A stretch of 64,000 bases of DNA. Origin: a virus. Below, one piece after another: positions 8,028-18,374 of this stretch. The notes beneath the pieces are model-generated. The model searched no databases. It worked only from the letters and a program-made list of their open reading frames with translations, and was not told the DNA's origin. The first letter of the stretch is position 1, and every line of letters starts with the position of its first letter. Location: IMG/VR virus record IMGVR_UViG_3300028883_000044, positions 1 through 64,000 of that record. One strand, written 5' to 3'. Position numbers and translations under genes: made by a program.

Positions 8028-8699
8028 CTATCCTTCCAATATAAATACACCATCTATTTCCAACTGACCTTCTAATTCAAACTCAGGTCCGTTTATCATT
8101 GTATACCCACTAGGAATTACTACGGTTGTTCCAGAAGGTATATAATGCCTAATCATATAAAAACCTTTATGGTCTATAATTATTCTAGTAGAATCATTAG
8201 GTTCATCATCTTCTACTTGAATATTTTCCCCTATAAAATCTAATTGCGATCTCTGAGGCATAGCATTTCCACTATCTAAAATAGTATGCCCTCCACCACC
8301 GCCTGTCCCACTAACAGTACATTCTACAGTTACAGCATTTCCACTAGTGGTTACATTAAAGCTACTATCAAAATCTATAATAGTAATACCCGAAGCTATT
8401 ACAATACCTTCACTTTCAATAACAACTCCTCTACCACTTTCTAGAGTTGTAATCCTATATCTAATATTATTTAAATTATCTAGTAAACTTTCCCCACTAG
8501 TTGTAAATGTTATATCACTTTCTGTAAAATCATATGCTACTTTTGTTTGTGGAAGATACCCAATAAATCCGCCCGGAGGTCCACCAGCACCACCACCACT
8601 AGCACTTACTCCGCCAAGGTTTAAAGGTCTTGCTACAATACTAGCCTTTACATTTTCTAAAGCCCCAAACAATTCCCTTTCGAAATTATATATACTCAT
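8028..8699 (-). CDS. Tail/fibre-associated structural protein, 223 aa
   Basis: It is rich in Gly and Ser, with a glycine-rich hinge near residues 30-45 (SASGGGAGGPPGG). Residues about 138-175 (GHTILDSGNAMPQRSQLDF onwards) repeat the GHTI..QR..LDF module found twice in the collagen-like fibre, so the two genes share a building block. Probably a fibre connector or fibre subunit. The C-terminus (MINGPEFELEGQLEIDGVF) resembles short fibre caps seen in many phage structural proteins. Confidence 0.65.
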   Translation of the reverse strand: MSIYNFERELFGALENVKASIVARPLNLGGVSASGGGAGGPPGGFIGYLPQTKVAYDFTESDITFTTSGESLLDNLNNIRYRITTLESGRGVVIESEGIVIASGITIIDFDSSFNVTTSGNAVTVECTVSGTGGGGGHTILDSGNAMPQRSQLDFIGENIQVEDDEPNDSTRIIIDHKGFYMIRHYIPSGTTVVIPSGYTMINGPEFELEGQLEIDGVFILEG

Positions 8700-8701
8700 A
8701 A

Positions 8702-11700
8702 TTACATCCTATCATCTGCTCTAATAACAGTTATATTTGAGTTTGGTAAACCTGTAGAACACTCAAAAAATTCTGTTTCTATGTCATCATAATACATTGC
8801 TTCTTTTTGGTAAAATGTAGAAGGGCTTCCCTCCAAGCTTGCAAATATGTAGGGGAAATCTTGATAGTTAGTTGTTTCAACTTGTTGAACATTTCCTGTA
8901 TCAAATGTATGATAATCAGTTAATTGGTATCTATACATTTGAGGTTTATCATCTATAATAGGTGAGAAATAACCATCAAAATCTATCATACTTATTTGAC
9001 CGGGATTTGTTTCGTCATCCTGACAGAATAAAATAAAACGACTGTAATTTCCATCAGCAATAGAACTGAAAGCTCTAGCACTCCTTACAAACTCTCCACC
9101 ACAAACAATATCATCTTCTAAGTAATAAGTATTCAAGTGGTAAAAGTCTACTTCTCCCTCATCATCTGAAAACCATATATAGCCTTTATTGTAATCTTCT
9201 ATTCCCCCATAAACAACTATAGGTCTACCATTAGATATTTCTATATTACTTTTATATGGCAAATCTATTACTTTTGTAAAAGAAGAATCCGTTACAGTGT
9301 TTCCTATGTTTCCCCTGAATAGTTGAAAATTATATTTACTACTAGGTTTACTATCACCATAGGGTAGCATTTCAAAACAAGACAGCCTTGGTCCAAAATT
9401 ATGTATAGGATCATTTCCTCCCATAGTTATTACAAAATTCTGTAATACCATAAAAGCATTATCATCATCTGCATATTTATAAGTCGAATAAGTTCCATTA
9501 GCTAAATTTATATATCTGTTTACAGTATTAGTATTATAGTCTACACCTATAGGATACATACTATACTCACTACCGACATGGGTTAAAATATAAAGGGTAT
9601 TATCATAATCATCCATATAAGGACTCACATCAATATATTTTTCACCTGTACGATAATGTGCATCTATAGTCTTTTCTTTAAAGAAGGTTATCGGATTTCT
9701 TATATATATATGTGTATCTGTACCATAAGGGTTTCTATCCACTTCCATTATTTTTGCACCAAATTTTCTAGAATTTAATCCACGTGTGAAAGCATAATCA
9801 CTTAAAGCACTTGGTGCATTATCTAAAGTATCATAAATTGTAGTACCGGTATCTGTATTAGTTAGTCTTGAATACAATCGTAAGTCTATATTTATATTCT
9901 CTATTTCAAAAGACAGTGTATAAGAATACTGTAAAACATAATTAGTCGAAGTTGGAGTATATTTCCATGAACTTGTTAAATTTTTTGCAAAAAGACCCAC
10001 ATAGGATAAACCATTAAGTAAATCAGTTCCGCCCATAAGCTGGGATACACCACCAGGAACTATAGAATCTGGGGGATATTCCCCTGTCTCTATACCATAG
10101 TCTGAAGTTCTAATACTCTCAATAATTACTTCACTAGTATGACCATTCCAAGTTATAAGGTGTGCTTCACCTCTATCGGAATAGTAACCATCAAATCCTG
10201 CTGAAAGTCCAAAACCAACATTAGATAATGATATTTGCATTGCGGTTCTATCATAAAAGGTTATTTCTGTATTATAATCAATAAAACGATTTCTAACTAT
10301 AAAATATTCTTTTTCTTCATACTCTCCTGTAACCATATTTATTTTTAGTAATATCATATAAGCATCTATATCATACTTATACCCATAGTACCAGTCATCG
10401 ACTATATTAGCTAAAACTTCCTTTTTTATCATATGATAGTAATAACCATCTTTGATTACCCAGTACCTACTTGCATTTGTATATGAATCATATCTAACAA
10501 GTCCTATAGAAGGTGTTCCCCAATTATCTGGAACATATTCTTTTACAGTAGTGTAAGTAGATGTTCCGGTTTCAAAATTTACTACGTACCTATCCCAAAT
10601 ATTATTGTGTTTAAATATTCCATAAAGAATACCATCTTCTTCATAAATAGCCATATCATATTTACCAGTAGGAACGACTTCAACATAAGTTATATCATTA
10701 CTAAGCTCATTATAATATTCATCATAATATTGCCTATAACGGATAGCTTGTGTACTAGAGGTATCATTAGCCCATAAATAAATAGCTTCAGCACCTGTAT
10801 AAGGTCCTGTAATTATTTCCTCTGGATCACTGTCATCTAAATAAATTCCAGTAGAAGTTATATGGCGGAAAATTGGATTAAATGAAGCCAAATATGTGCC
10901 TATTATAGGTCTCAACCCCCTAACAAAATTTGTATTTCGTAACATTTCTACACTATCTGCATCTGAAGGTAGAGAAGTATATTGTGTAAAATCAGCCAAG
11001 GTATCTGTACCATTATCTGATGAACCATAATTATAATGAACCCATTCATCTGTATCTTCATTCTCTGGAATGTTATCCGCTAAAACTGTTACATAGGGAG
11101 AACTGCCATCACTATCTACATCAAATCCGTGAGCATTATAATATAAATTACTATCACCGCCACTTATAGTTATTGGGTATGATAAATAACTAGAATTTAT
11201 AGGATTAAATTTCACTAACCAGCTTCTCAATTTTGTACCAGAAACTACTGGTATAGAATTTATATAATTAATATTCTCATTAAGATTGAATACTCCATAA
11301 ATTCTACTTGTTATTTTATCTACAGCACATCCCGTACAGTGGTAATTATCTGATGAATACTCCTCTTCAGTTTCAGGATCAATTAAACTAGCCGGAGTAA
11401 ATTCTGTCCAGCTTTCGTCATCAACTATTCTATAATATAATTTACTAAAATCTTCCCCACTTACAGTACATATACTTGCAAATACCCCATTACTAATACT
11501 GAGATCACTAACAAAAGAATCTGCAATACCAGTATTAAATGCTGACCATACATGATTATAATTAAGTAACTTTCTATATACACCATTCCCTTCCGTACCA
11601 GCATAGACATAACCACCGTAATCAAAATACCCAAATAATCTAGGACATCTTTCATCAAGTATTATTGTAGTTATAAGCCCTTCATCACTCATTTTAGAAC

Positions 11701-12592
11701 CAACGGTAGTTACTAAACCAATCCCTGTAAAATATTTTGATTTTATTAAAACATGTTCCCCCAAGTTTACATTCATAGTCCCAGCAACTTCTATATGTTT
11801 TTCAAAAGTTATTTGACTAAATTCATTTAGTGCTCTATTAGCAAGAGCATTTGCAGTAGATGATTCTTTTATATAACTATTAGCTACTACTAGTGTTCTT
11901 TTATCATTTGTATCATAAGACCAAGGAGTATCTTTAGAAACATCTGCAAATACCCATCGCTGTAAATCTGAATTACCATTACCCCATACAACTACACGAT
12001 TCCTTAACATCTTATCATCTTGTACGAGTTTCAAATCTAGAATATCTGTATCTGTTAAAGTATGGTCATATGAAGATGTATCATAATCTAAAGTACCTAT
12101 AGTAGCAATATTACTGTCATCAAAATATAAGTACCAACCATTTTGTTGGAGTAGAGGTGTAACAGCATCCAAACAAGTACATGGTCCTATTGAAGTATTA
12201 TTATTAATTATCTGCCCAACAGAATCAGTATTGAATGTATAGTCTATAGTAGCTTCTCCAAGAAATCTTTCTATCCAAGCTCTTGAATATTCTAAACTAT
12301 CTATATTGTTTACTTCTGTTATAAAATAATCTTTATATTTTTTATAACCATTTCCACAGGAAAGTTTTAAAGTCCCATCATAATTATCTGTTATTATATC
12401 TAAATAAAATGTTCCTCGCTTGTTACCACCTTCGTATAGTATAACTGTGCTATAGGGAATATAACTTCGACCTGTATTAGTTACAGTAATTTCCAATTGC
12501 CCTTTACTATCACATATATTATTACTATATGTATATGTAATAACCTCGGTTGTTATATTATTACCTTCCCAAACTAAACTGACATTCATCAT
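8702..12592 (-). CDS. Large tail hub protein with propeller-like extension, 1296 aa
   Basis: The N-terminal 320 residues resemble a baseplate/tail hub protein (late control D class): an IVTNTG-like strand region, then LRNRVVVWGNGN and GEHVLIKSKYF with a closing TTIILDERC. Residues about 325-1296 are a very long beta-rich region with WD/BNR-like turns. FNTGIADSFVSDLSISN near the start and STGLPNSNITVIRADDR at the end share a blade pattern, consistent with a closed beta-propeller. No protease or glycosidase motif was recognised. It is placed after the 319-aa hub protein and is probably a tail-tip host-interaction protein. Starts at either of two adjacent ATGs behind TAAGGAA. Confidence 0.75.
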   Translation of the reverse strand: MMNVSLVWEGNNITTEVITYTYSNNICDSKGQLEITVTNTGRSYIPYSTVILYEGGNKRGTFYLDIITDNYDGTLKLSCGNGYKKYKDYFITEVNNIDSLEYSRAWIERFLGEATIDYTFNTDSVGQIINNNTSIGPCTCLDAVTPLLQQNGWYLYFDDSNIATIGTLDYDTSSYDHTLTDTDILDLKLVQDDKMLRNRVVVWGNGNSDLQRWVFADVSKDTPWSYDTNDKRTLVVANSYIKESSTANALANRALNEFSQITFEKHIEVAGTMNVNLGEHVLIKSKYFTGIGLVTTVGSKMSDEGLITTIILDERCPRLFGYFDYGGYVYAGTEGNGVYRKLLNYNHVWSAFNTGIADSFVSDLSISNGVFASICTVSGEDFSKLYYRIVDDESWTEFTPASLIDPETEEEYSSDNYHCTGCAVDKITSRIYGVFNLNENINYINSIPVVSGTKLRSWLVKFNPINSSYLSYPITISGGDSNLYYNAHGFDVDSDGSSPYVTVLADNIPENEDTDEWVHYNYGSSDNGTDTLADFTQYTSLPSDADSVEMLRNTNFVRGLRPIIGTYLASFNPIFRHITSTGIYLDDSDPEEIITGPYTGAEAIYLWANDTSSTQAIRYRQYYDEYYNELSNDITYVEVVPTGKYDMAIYEEDGILYGIFKHNNIWDRYVVNFETGTSTYTTVKEYVPDNWGTPSIGLVRYDSYTNASRYWVIKDGYYYHMIKKEVLANIVDDWYYGYKYDIDAYMILLKINMVTGEYEEKEYFIVRNRFIDYNTEITFYDRTAMQISLSNVGFGLSAGFDGYYSDRGEAHLITWNGHTSEVIIESIRTSDYGIETGEYPPDSIVPGGVSQLMGGTDLLNGLSYVGLFAKNLTSSWKYTPTSTNYVLQYSYTLSFEIENINIDLRLYSRLTNTDTGTTIYDTLDNAPSALSDYAFTRGLNSRKFGAKIMEVDRNPYGTDTHIYIRNPITFFKEKTIDAHYRTGEKYIDVSPYMDDYDNTLYILTHVGSEYSMYPIGVDYNTNTVNRYINLANGTYSTYKYADDDNAFMVLQNFVITMGGNDPIHNFGPRLSCFEMLPYGDSKPSSKYNFQLFRGNIGNTVTDSSFTKVIDLPYKSNIEISNGRPIVVYGGIEDYNKGYIWFSDDEGEVDFYHLNTYYLEDDIVCGGEFVRSARAFSSIADGNYSRFILFCQDDETNPGQISMIDFDGYFSPIIDDKPQMYRYQLTDYHTFDTGNVQQVETTNYQDFPYIFASLEGSPSTFYQKEAMYYDDIETEFFECSTGLPNSNITVIRADDRM

Positions 12593-13548
12593 TTCCTTAA
12601 CTCCAATGTTGTTGTAAACCCCTCACTTTCAAACGATTGTTCTATAGCATAAACATACCAGTCAAGTGTACCTATACTTAATGTAACTGGGGTAACTCTT
12701 ATAATATCTCTAGCTGAAATATCAGTTCTACCAACTATATTAATACTCATACTTTCAGTAAGTCGATTTAATTTATCTAAATTATAATCGGCTATTGTTT
12801 GAGCCATATCATTAGTTTGAACTAAAATACTAGAAGCATATACAACTGATTTATAAAAATCTGTGGGCAGGTATGGTGAAACAGCAGAAGCTTCGGCATA
12901 CACACCATCATTACCATAAACAACAACTCTATTTCTTAAATCTTTTTCTGATACAGAATAATCTTCTTCAAGAATTTCACTAGCTGAAATTTCATGTGTA
13001 TAAGTATCTCCATCCATGATATAAGGCATACGTCTTTTGAAGTGTACTGTTCCAGAATTATCACACCATATATGATAAGCTAAAAGAGTAGCTATTCTAT
13101 TATTGAAATCATAAACAGATTCTAAATTAACTTCAACAGGATTATTTATGCCAAATGTAAAATAACTTGTTTCATATTCATAACTATTTAAATTAGCTAG
13201 AGAAAAAACATCCCCAACTAAATCTTCTGCTGATATATTACTTCTACTAAAAGGGCTATCAGGATCGGACGAAGCTATAAAATAATCTATAGCCCTTGTC
13301 ATCTTATCATTTAAAGTTATATTATAAGTATTCTCAGGAATGTTTTGTTCTATTAGCTTTACATACCCATTAAAGACTACATCAGAATCTCCTACATATC
13401 CTAAATCAATATTTATTTCATCTCCCAAATCGACAGAATGATTTTCACATTCTATAATTGCAGTAGCCGAGGGGGATGAATGGCTTTCACTAATTCTAAT
13501 TGACAGTATACCACTCATCCCTGAGATACTTCCATATAAGCTACTCAT
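12589..13548 (-). CDS. Tail hub/baseplate protein, late control D-like, 319 aa
   Basis: Pattern of a phage tail hub: ISIRISESHSSPSATAIIECE with GDEINIDLGY (first beta-barrel), NVIGRTDISARDIIRV and a final EGFTTTLELRK strand. Shares the LRNRVVVYGN motif and the closing barrel with the first 320 residues of the next gene, so the two are probably paralogues. Homologues such as XkdQ form the ring at the tail tip that receives the tube. The ATG lies close to GGAG about ten bases upstream, and overlaps the 122-aa ORF by 8 bases. Confidence 0.7.
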   Translation of the reverse strand: MSSLYGSISGMSGILSIRISESHSSPSATAIIECENHSVDLGDEINIDLGYVGDSDVVFNGYVKLIEQNIPENTYNITLNDKMTRAIDYFIASSDPDSPFSRSNISAEDLVGDVFSLANLNSYEYETSYFTFGINNPVEVNLESVYDFNNRIATLLAYHIWCDNSGTVHFKRRMPYIMDGDTYTHEISASEILEEDYSVSEKDLRNRVVVYGNDGVYAEASAVSPYLPTDFYKSVVYASSILVQTNDMAQTIADYNLDKLNRLTESMSINIVGRTDISARDIIRVTPVTLSIGTLDWYVYAIEQSFESEGFTTTLELRK

Positions 13549-13903
13549 CCTTATATAACTCCAAATCTGCTATATATACATTTGCAGTCTCCGGAAGATC
13601 AGTTCTAAGTGACTGACAAATAGAATATATTTGTTTAATAGAAACATTCTTCAAATAAAAATCACCTACTACACCGTCATAATTTACTAGCTCAAAAGAT
13701 ACCCCACTAGCTACTAAACTTTCTATATGATTTTTATCTGTATCACCTACTATATAACAACCTAATTTCGAAATGGGAGTAGTATACCCAAACACTTGTA
13801 AGACAGTATCTCCTGCCAAAGGTTGTAATCTTGCTATAATCTGTTCAGAATCTTCTGCAGACTCTGTTACAAAAATTCTTGTACCACCATAAGTCCATGC
13901 CAT
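13541..13903 (-). CDS. Small tail protein next to the tape measure, 120 aa
   Basis: Not recognised by motif. It begins AWTYGGTRIFV and ends in a strand-rich ADLELYKDE, which fits a small beta-fold tail-tip protein such as a distal tail or LysM-like adaptor. I chose the ATG at 13903, eight bases after AGGAG; a GTG at 13909 is only two bases after it. It follows the tape measure gene by 10 bases and overlaps the hub gene, the usual place of tail-tip proteins in siphoviruses. Confidence 0.7.
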   Translation of the reverse strand: MAWTYGGTRIFVTESAEDSEQIIARLQPLAGDTVLQVFGYTTPISKLGCYIVGDTDKNHIESLVASGVSFELVNYDGVVGDFYLKNVSIKQIYSICQSLRTDLPETANVYIADLELYKDE

Positions 13904-13913
13904 AATCACACTC

Positions 13914-16900
13914 CTAATTAACTATATTTGTTTTTGTTGTAGTATTACCACTACCAAATCTTAATAAATCTTCAAATAAATATCTCTTTATTGTATTAGC
14001 AACAGTTCTTCCATCTAAAACTAACTGAGAAGTATTTGTCATATTTATCTCTAAACGAACTGGTTTTGTATCTATATTTAGCGAAGGACCTTTATCTAAA
14101 GCATTAGCCCCCATTGCAGAAGCTGTTAAAGCCCCACCAAAAAATGGAATAGAACCTAACATTCCATACATTAAAACTCTTTCTAATAAATTCATATCAG
14201 AAGGTTTAGATGTTGTTGTAGTAGTATCTGGAAGAAGTCCTCGCTGTCTTTGGAAATAATTATCTCTCAACGTAGTATGTAAATCCCTATCCTCTACAAA
14301 TCCGGGCTGAGTTCGACTAGATTTAATGGCAGTTCTTTTAAGAGTATCTTCTTCCAATTCTTTTAGATAATCTATATCTGCACTTTTTTCCAGAGCGGTT
14401 GCCTTAGCTATTTCTGTATAACTTCCCCGTGTAGGGCTTGTAGTTGTAGTTTCTTTACCCCCAGCTAAAGTTTTTGCGGCAAGTTCTGCGGCATCTGCAG
14501 GTACCCACATATAAGCACCTTCTGGTAAATTATATACACCATCTAACTGTTTCTGTAAAAGTTCATTGGTTTCTTCCTGAGCTAATTTGAAAGCTAATTG
14601 ATTAACTTCAATTGTCTTTAATCCATCAGAAAGAATTAATCTCATAGCGTCTTGTGTAAGACCTCTTTCACCACCAACTTCTCCGCCATACCACTCATTA
14701 GCCCATTGCTGTTCGAACTGTCTTGCCCTTGGTAGTATTTGATTCATTAACTGCTCTTGTGAAATATCTGTCATAGCCTGCATATTTATTTTACTAGGGT
14801 CTAACTTTTCCATAGCTTCTTCCATAGCAGGGCTAAAAAATTCACCTAAGTTATCTACAATTTTCCACTTATTCTTACCAAATTCATCTACAGTTAATAC
14901 TGCGAATTCACTTAAATCTTCTCTCCATTTATCTTTTACACTCTCAGGTAAATCAAAAGCACTTATATAGCTTTCACGCATTATTGTAGCTGTTCGAATA
15001 GCTTCATTTACCGCATCTTCATTCATCACATCTTGGCTATAAATTGAAGGTGCTTCAAATGCTTGGAATTGCTGTCCTTCTATTTTTTGCTGTACCATCT
15101 TTGCAGTATATTTTTCAAGGTCAGCAGTTGGTAAATTATTTTCTATATTGTAAGCTATTTGACCAAAAAGGGCTATAAGATATTCTTGTTCATCCCCTGT
15201 AGATTTTACCATAGCTTCAAATAAAGCTTCTATAGCTTCGCTTCCGGTTACACCCATTCTTTCTTTTAGTTCATCACCAATTACTGCATATAATCTAGAT
15301 AGCTGTGTATCCATTGTTTGGAGATATTCCATCTGTTCTTTATATGTAGTAATATTCATATCCCCAAAACTAAGCTCTGTACCAAGTTCTTTTTCTCTCT
15401 CAGCACGTAGGGTAGAGAATAAATTTGAATAGGTTTGTTCTATAGCTGTGGCTCTGTTTGTTGTTTCAGTTTGAATATCAACGCCCATTCCCTGATTTAC
15501 AACATAGAAGTTTTTATAAGCTTCTCTATATTCATTTAAAATATCTTCAGGTGCTGTTGAGCTTGCAACTGCTGTTCTATATTGTTCTTTATCCATACCT
15601 TGTAAATTCTTTTTTCCGAAAAGCTGATAAGTACCATAATTTACGGAAGAGGCTATATTAGCTAACCATAAAGGAAGTTTATCGCCCTTCTGTCCAATAG
15701 CTAATTCAAACTGATTAGCACTATATCCCATAAGATTTTCTTGGGCAGTATCTAACCTCTCACCCGCTTCTCGTATTTTTCTTTCTCTATCTGTTTCTTC
15801 TGAAACATCTTTTTCACTAGCACGCTGTCCTTCAGCCATTGCTTTAGCTATAGTACCACCTATATCATATTCTTCAACTGCTGTAGAATAAAGTGCTTGA
15901 CCAGCAGTTGAACCTAATACTATACCTAATGCAGGTGCACCAAAAGCTGAACCTGCAACACCGCCAAGAGCGGCACCTACTGTCTGAGCCGCCGCACTTC
16001 CAGCATCACCATTAATAAGTGACATGGCGGCACTGGCAAATACCATACCACCTGCGGCAAATGCGGCTGGATTATTTTTTACAGCAGTTGCAAATTTATT
16101 TCCAATTACATCGCCTGCGGCTTCTGCGTTTTTTATTAAGCCTGTATTTGTATTATAAAGTAATCCAGATAATTTTGCAGTATCTTTATGATAATATTGA
16201 CTTGGGGTAGTACTCCCTACGGCACCTCTATTAAAAATTTTTCCAGCACCATATCCAGTACGGTATGCCATATTAGCACCCCAATCTACGATACTAGCAC
16301 GTTTACCTGCCATATTTTCTCTACCTAACCATAAACTACCTGCACCTGCCATAGCTAAATAAGGCGTTAGAGAACCTAATACCTTAGTAGTACTGGCAGA
16401 AAATTTAGTTATACCTGTTAGTACATTAAGTAGTTTCGTAGCTGTATCTAACAAATTGCCTTCATTACCTAAAGACATAGCTAATTCGGTAAAAGAGTTT
16501 GCAAGTCGTTCAGAAGCTACACTTGTAGTATCTAACTTATTAGTTAAAGCTGAGTAAGTATCTCCTGCGGCATTTGCACTAACTGTTGAAATATCTGTAA
16601 TTCTTCCAAGGTTTTCCATAAACGCATTGAATTGAGCACCACGTCTAGCACCACCACCCATAACTTCAGCTAGTTTAGCCATCTCTTGTTCAGATATTAA
16701 ACCTGCATCTGACATAGCTCTAATATCATACATAACATCCATGAAAGCTCTAACATTGCCATCAACATCTTTTACTGCAATACCATATTTTGTAAGTTCT
16801 GCTACAGATGTATCTGTTTGAAAACCAGATATAAAAGCTCTTACCATATTACCAGTTTCAGTAGCACTCTTATTAGATACTTCTGCAGAAGCGGCAATAA

Positions 16901-18371
16901 CAGCATTCAATTCATCTACTTCTAGACCAACATTATTAGCGGCTGTAGCTACAATTGAAAATGACATAGCGAGTGATTCAATATCTACATTAGCTACCTT
17001 TGAAACAGCTACCCATTTATCTAATAGAGATACACCCTCTGTCAATTCCATATCCAATTGTTTCAAAGCGGCTGATAGAACGTCTAAAGCCTGAGCTTCA
17101 TCCATCCCCGATAACTGAGAAAGTGCTAATGAATCTTTAAGTAGAATTGTAGCAGTGGCTGATCTTTCTAATTCATTCTTTAAATTACCTGCGGCAATGT
17201 AAGCCATCCTATAGCTATCAACAGTACCTGCTACACTCTCGCCCATTTCACTAGCTACATCGACTAACCCATCAAAAGTTTTGTACAATTCACTTGATGA
17301 CTGTGCTGTCACAATTTGAACTTCTGCTAATTTAGTTTCTGTAACAATCATTTCATCAATGAGCTCTTCAAATTTTCTAATAGGTGCATAAACAACACCA
17401 ATAGCTAATGTCCATTTAGCTACTTCGCCGATGTCTCGTACAATGGCATCAGAGAAAGTTCTGAATCGTTTTTGTGTATCCTTTAGTACTGTACCATGTT
17501 TATCTAATGACATATTCATGGTATCAAATACATGTGCACCATCCCCACCCATCGTATGCTTTTTTGTAAACTGAACTCTAGCCATACCTGTAGAAGCTTC
17601 ACGATTTATCTTTGTAATTTTATCTACACTATACCCGTACTTTTCAGCAAATTTCTCAACATTTTTTAGACCTTCTTCACCCCACTGTTGTCGGATATAA
17701 TCCTCAGTTGTATCAAAAGATTCTTCCATTCCCCCGCCACCAGCTCGTCTATTTTCATATTCCCAAGGGCTTTCAACATTAGTCCCATGTTGGGCATATG
17801 CAATATTCATTCGCTGTATTGCGGCTAGGTAATCATATATCTGTTTAATTTCTGGAATAGTTTCAGGAGGAAATAATGGTTCTTTTCTACCAGCACCCTG
17901 TAATAGTGCATTCATTCTAGAAAGTTCATCATTAACTTGCTGAACACTGGTTGTCCTACCTATACTTCCTCTAAATGAGGAAAGAATTCTATCTTGGTCC
18001 TCACTAGTTCTTAAAGATGTAGGTAAACCTCCTCGTAAATTAGCATAAGCTTCTGTTCCAGCACCGGGTGAACGAACAGATGTAGCAAACCTATTACTAA
18101 CACTTAATAAGTTTTCTAAGGCTTTAGCAAGCTTTTGAGTACTTTGTGAAGAAGCATCAAAACCTGTGGTTATTTGATTAGCATTTTTTATAACAGTATC
18201 GAAAGCTGTAGCAAAAGTATCCGCAGTAACAGTAAATTTACCAGACCCTATATTAGCTAGAGCATTGTTTAATAACTCTAAAGCTTTAATAGCTTCTGGA
18301 GATTTAACACTGATTACATTAAAGAACTCTTGTAATGCTTTTATACTCTCATGTATTTGGCTATTTGCCAT
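13914..18371 (-). CDS. Tail tape measure protein, 1485 aa
   Basis: Long, helical and Ala/Gln-rich, with the phage tail tape measure core at about residues 310-640 (FDASSQ... then VAEVQIVTAQSS, SYRMAYIAAGNL, MDEAQALDVLSAALKQ and EVSNKSATETGNMVRAF), as in the TIGR01760 family. A hydrophobic stretch about residues 680-830 contains Gly/Ala-rich helices that could span a membrane during DNA entry. It is the longest gene of the window, directly after the tail chaperone. Its length sets tail length, so a tail of moderately long siphovirus size is expected. No peptidoglycan hydrolase motif was seen. Confidence 0.9.
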   Translation of the reverse strand: MANSQIHESIKALQEFFNVISVKSPEAIKALELLNNALANIGSGKFTVTADTFATAFDTVIKNANQITTGFDASSQSTQKLAKALENLLSVSNRFATSVRSPGAGTEAYANLRGGLPTSLRTSEDQDRILSSFRGSIGRTTSVQQVNDELSRMNALLQGAGRKEPLFPPETIPEIKQIYDYLAAIQRMNIAYAQHGTNVESPWEYENRRAGGGGMEESFDTTEDYIRQQWGEEGLKNVEKFAEKYGYSVDKITKINREASTGMARVQFTKKHTMGGDGAHVFDTMNMSLDKHGTVLKDTQKRFRTFSDAIVRDIGEVAKWTLAIGVVYAPIRKFEELIDEMIVTETKLAEVQIVTAQSSSELYKTFDGLVDVASEMGESVAGTVDSYRMAYIAAGNLKNELERSATATILLKDSLALSQLSGMDEAQALDVLSAALKQLDMELTEGVSLLDKWVAVSKVANVDIESLAMSFSIVATAANNVGLEVDELNAVIAASAEVSNKSATETGNMVRAFISGFQTDTSVAELTKYGIAVKDVDGNVRAFMDVMYDIRAMSDAGLISEQEMAKLAEVMGGGARRGAQFNAFMENLGRITDISTVSANAAGDTYSALTNKLDTTSVASERLANSFTELAMSLGNEGNLLDTATKLLNVLTGITKFSASTTKVLGSLTPYLAMAGAGSLWLGRENMAGKRASIVDWGANMAYRTGYGAGKIFNRGAVGSTTPSQYYHKDTAKLSGLLYNTNTGLIKNAEAAGDVIGNKFATAVKNNPAAFAAGGMVFASAAMSLINGDAGSAAAQTVGAALGGVAGSAFGAPALGIVLGSTAGQALYSTAVEEYDIGGTIAKAMAEGQRASEKDVSEETDRERKIREAGERLDTAQENLMGYSANQFELAIGQKGDKLPLWLANIASSVNYGTYQLFGKKNLQGMDKEQYRTAVASSTAPEDILNEYREAYKNFYVVNQGMGVDIQTETTNRATAIEQTYSNLFSTLRAEREKELGTELSFGDMNITTYKEQMEYLQTMDTQLSRLYAVIGDELKERMGVTGSEAIEALFEAMVKSTGDEQEYLIALFGQIAYNIENNLPTADLEKYTAKMVQQKIEGQQFQAFEAPSIYSQDVMNEDAVNEAIRTATIMRESYISAFDLPESVKDKWREDLSEFAVLTVDEFGKNKWKIVDNLGEFFSPAMEEAMEKLDPSKINMQAMTDISQEQLMNQILPRARQFEQQWANEWYGGEVGGERGLTQDAMRLILSDGLKTIEVNQLAFKLAQEETNELLQKQLDGVYNLPEGAYMWVPADAAELAAKTLAGGKETTTTSPTRGSYTEIAKATALEKSADIDYLKELEEDTLKRTAIKSSRTQPGFVEDRDLHTTLRDNYFQRQRGLLPDTTTTTSKPSDMNLLERVLMYGMLGSIPFFGGALTASAMGANALDKGPSLNIDTKPVRLEINMTNTSQLVLDGRTVANTIKRYLFEDLLRFGSGNTTTKTNIVN

Positions 18372-18374
18372 AAG

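Noticed and set aside
7726-8724. Plus-strand frames opposite the GT2 and fibre-connector genes (7726-8067, 8347-8724)
   Set aside because: Antisense shadows; both strands cannot be supported and the minus strand has SDs and clear motifs.
15458-16210. Plus-strand frames within the tape measure gene
   Set aside because: Short antisense frames, Leu/Tyr-rich without SD or homology signals.
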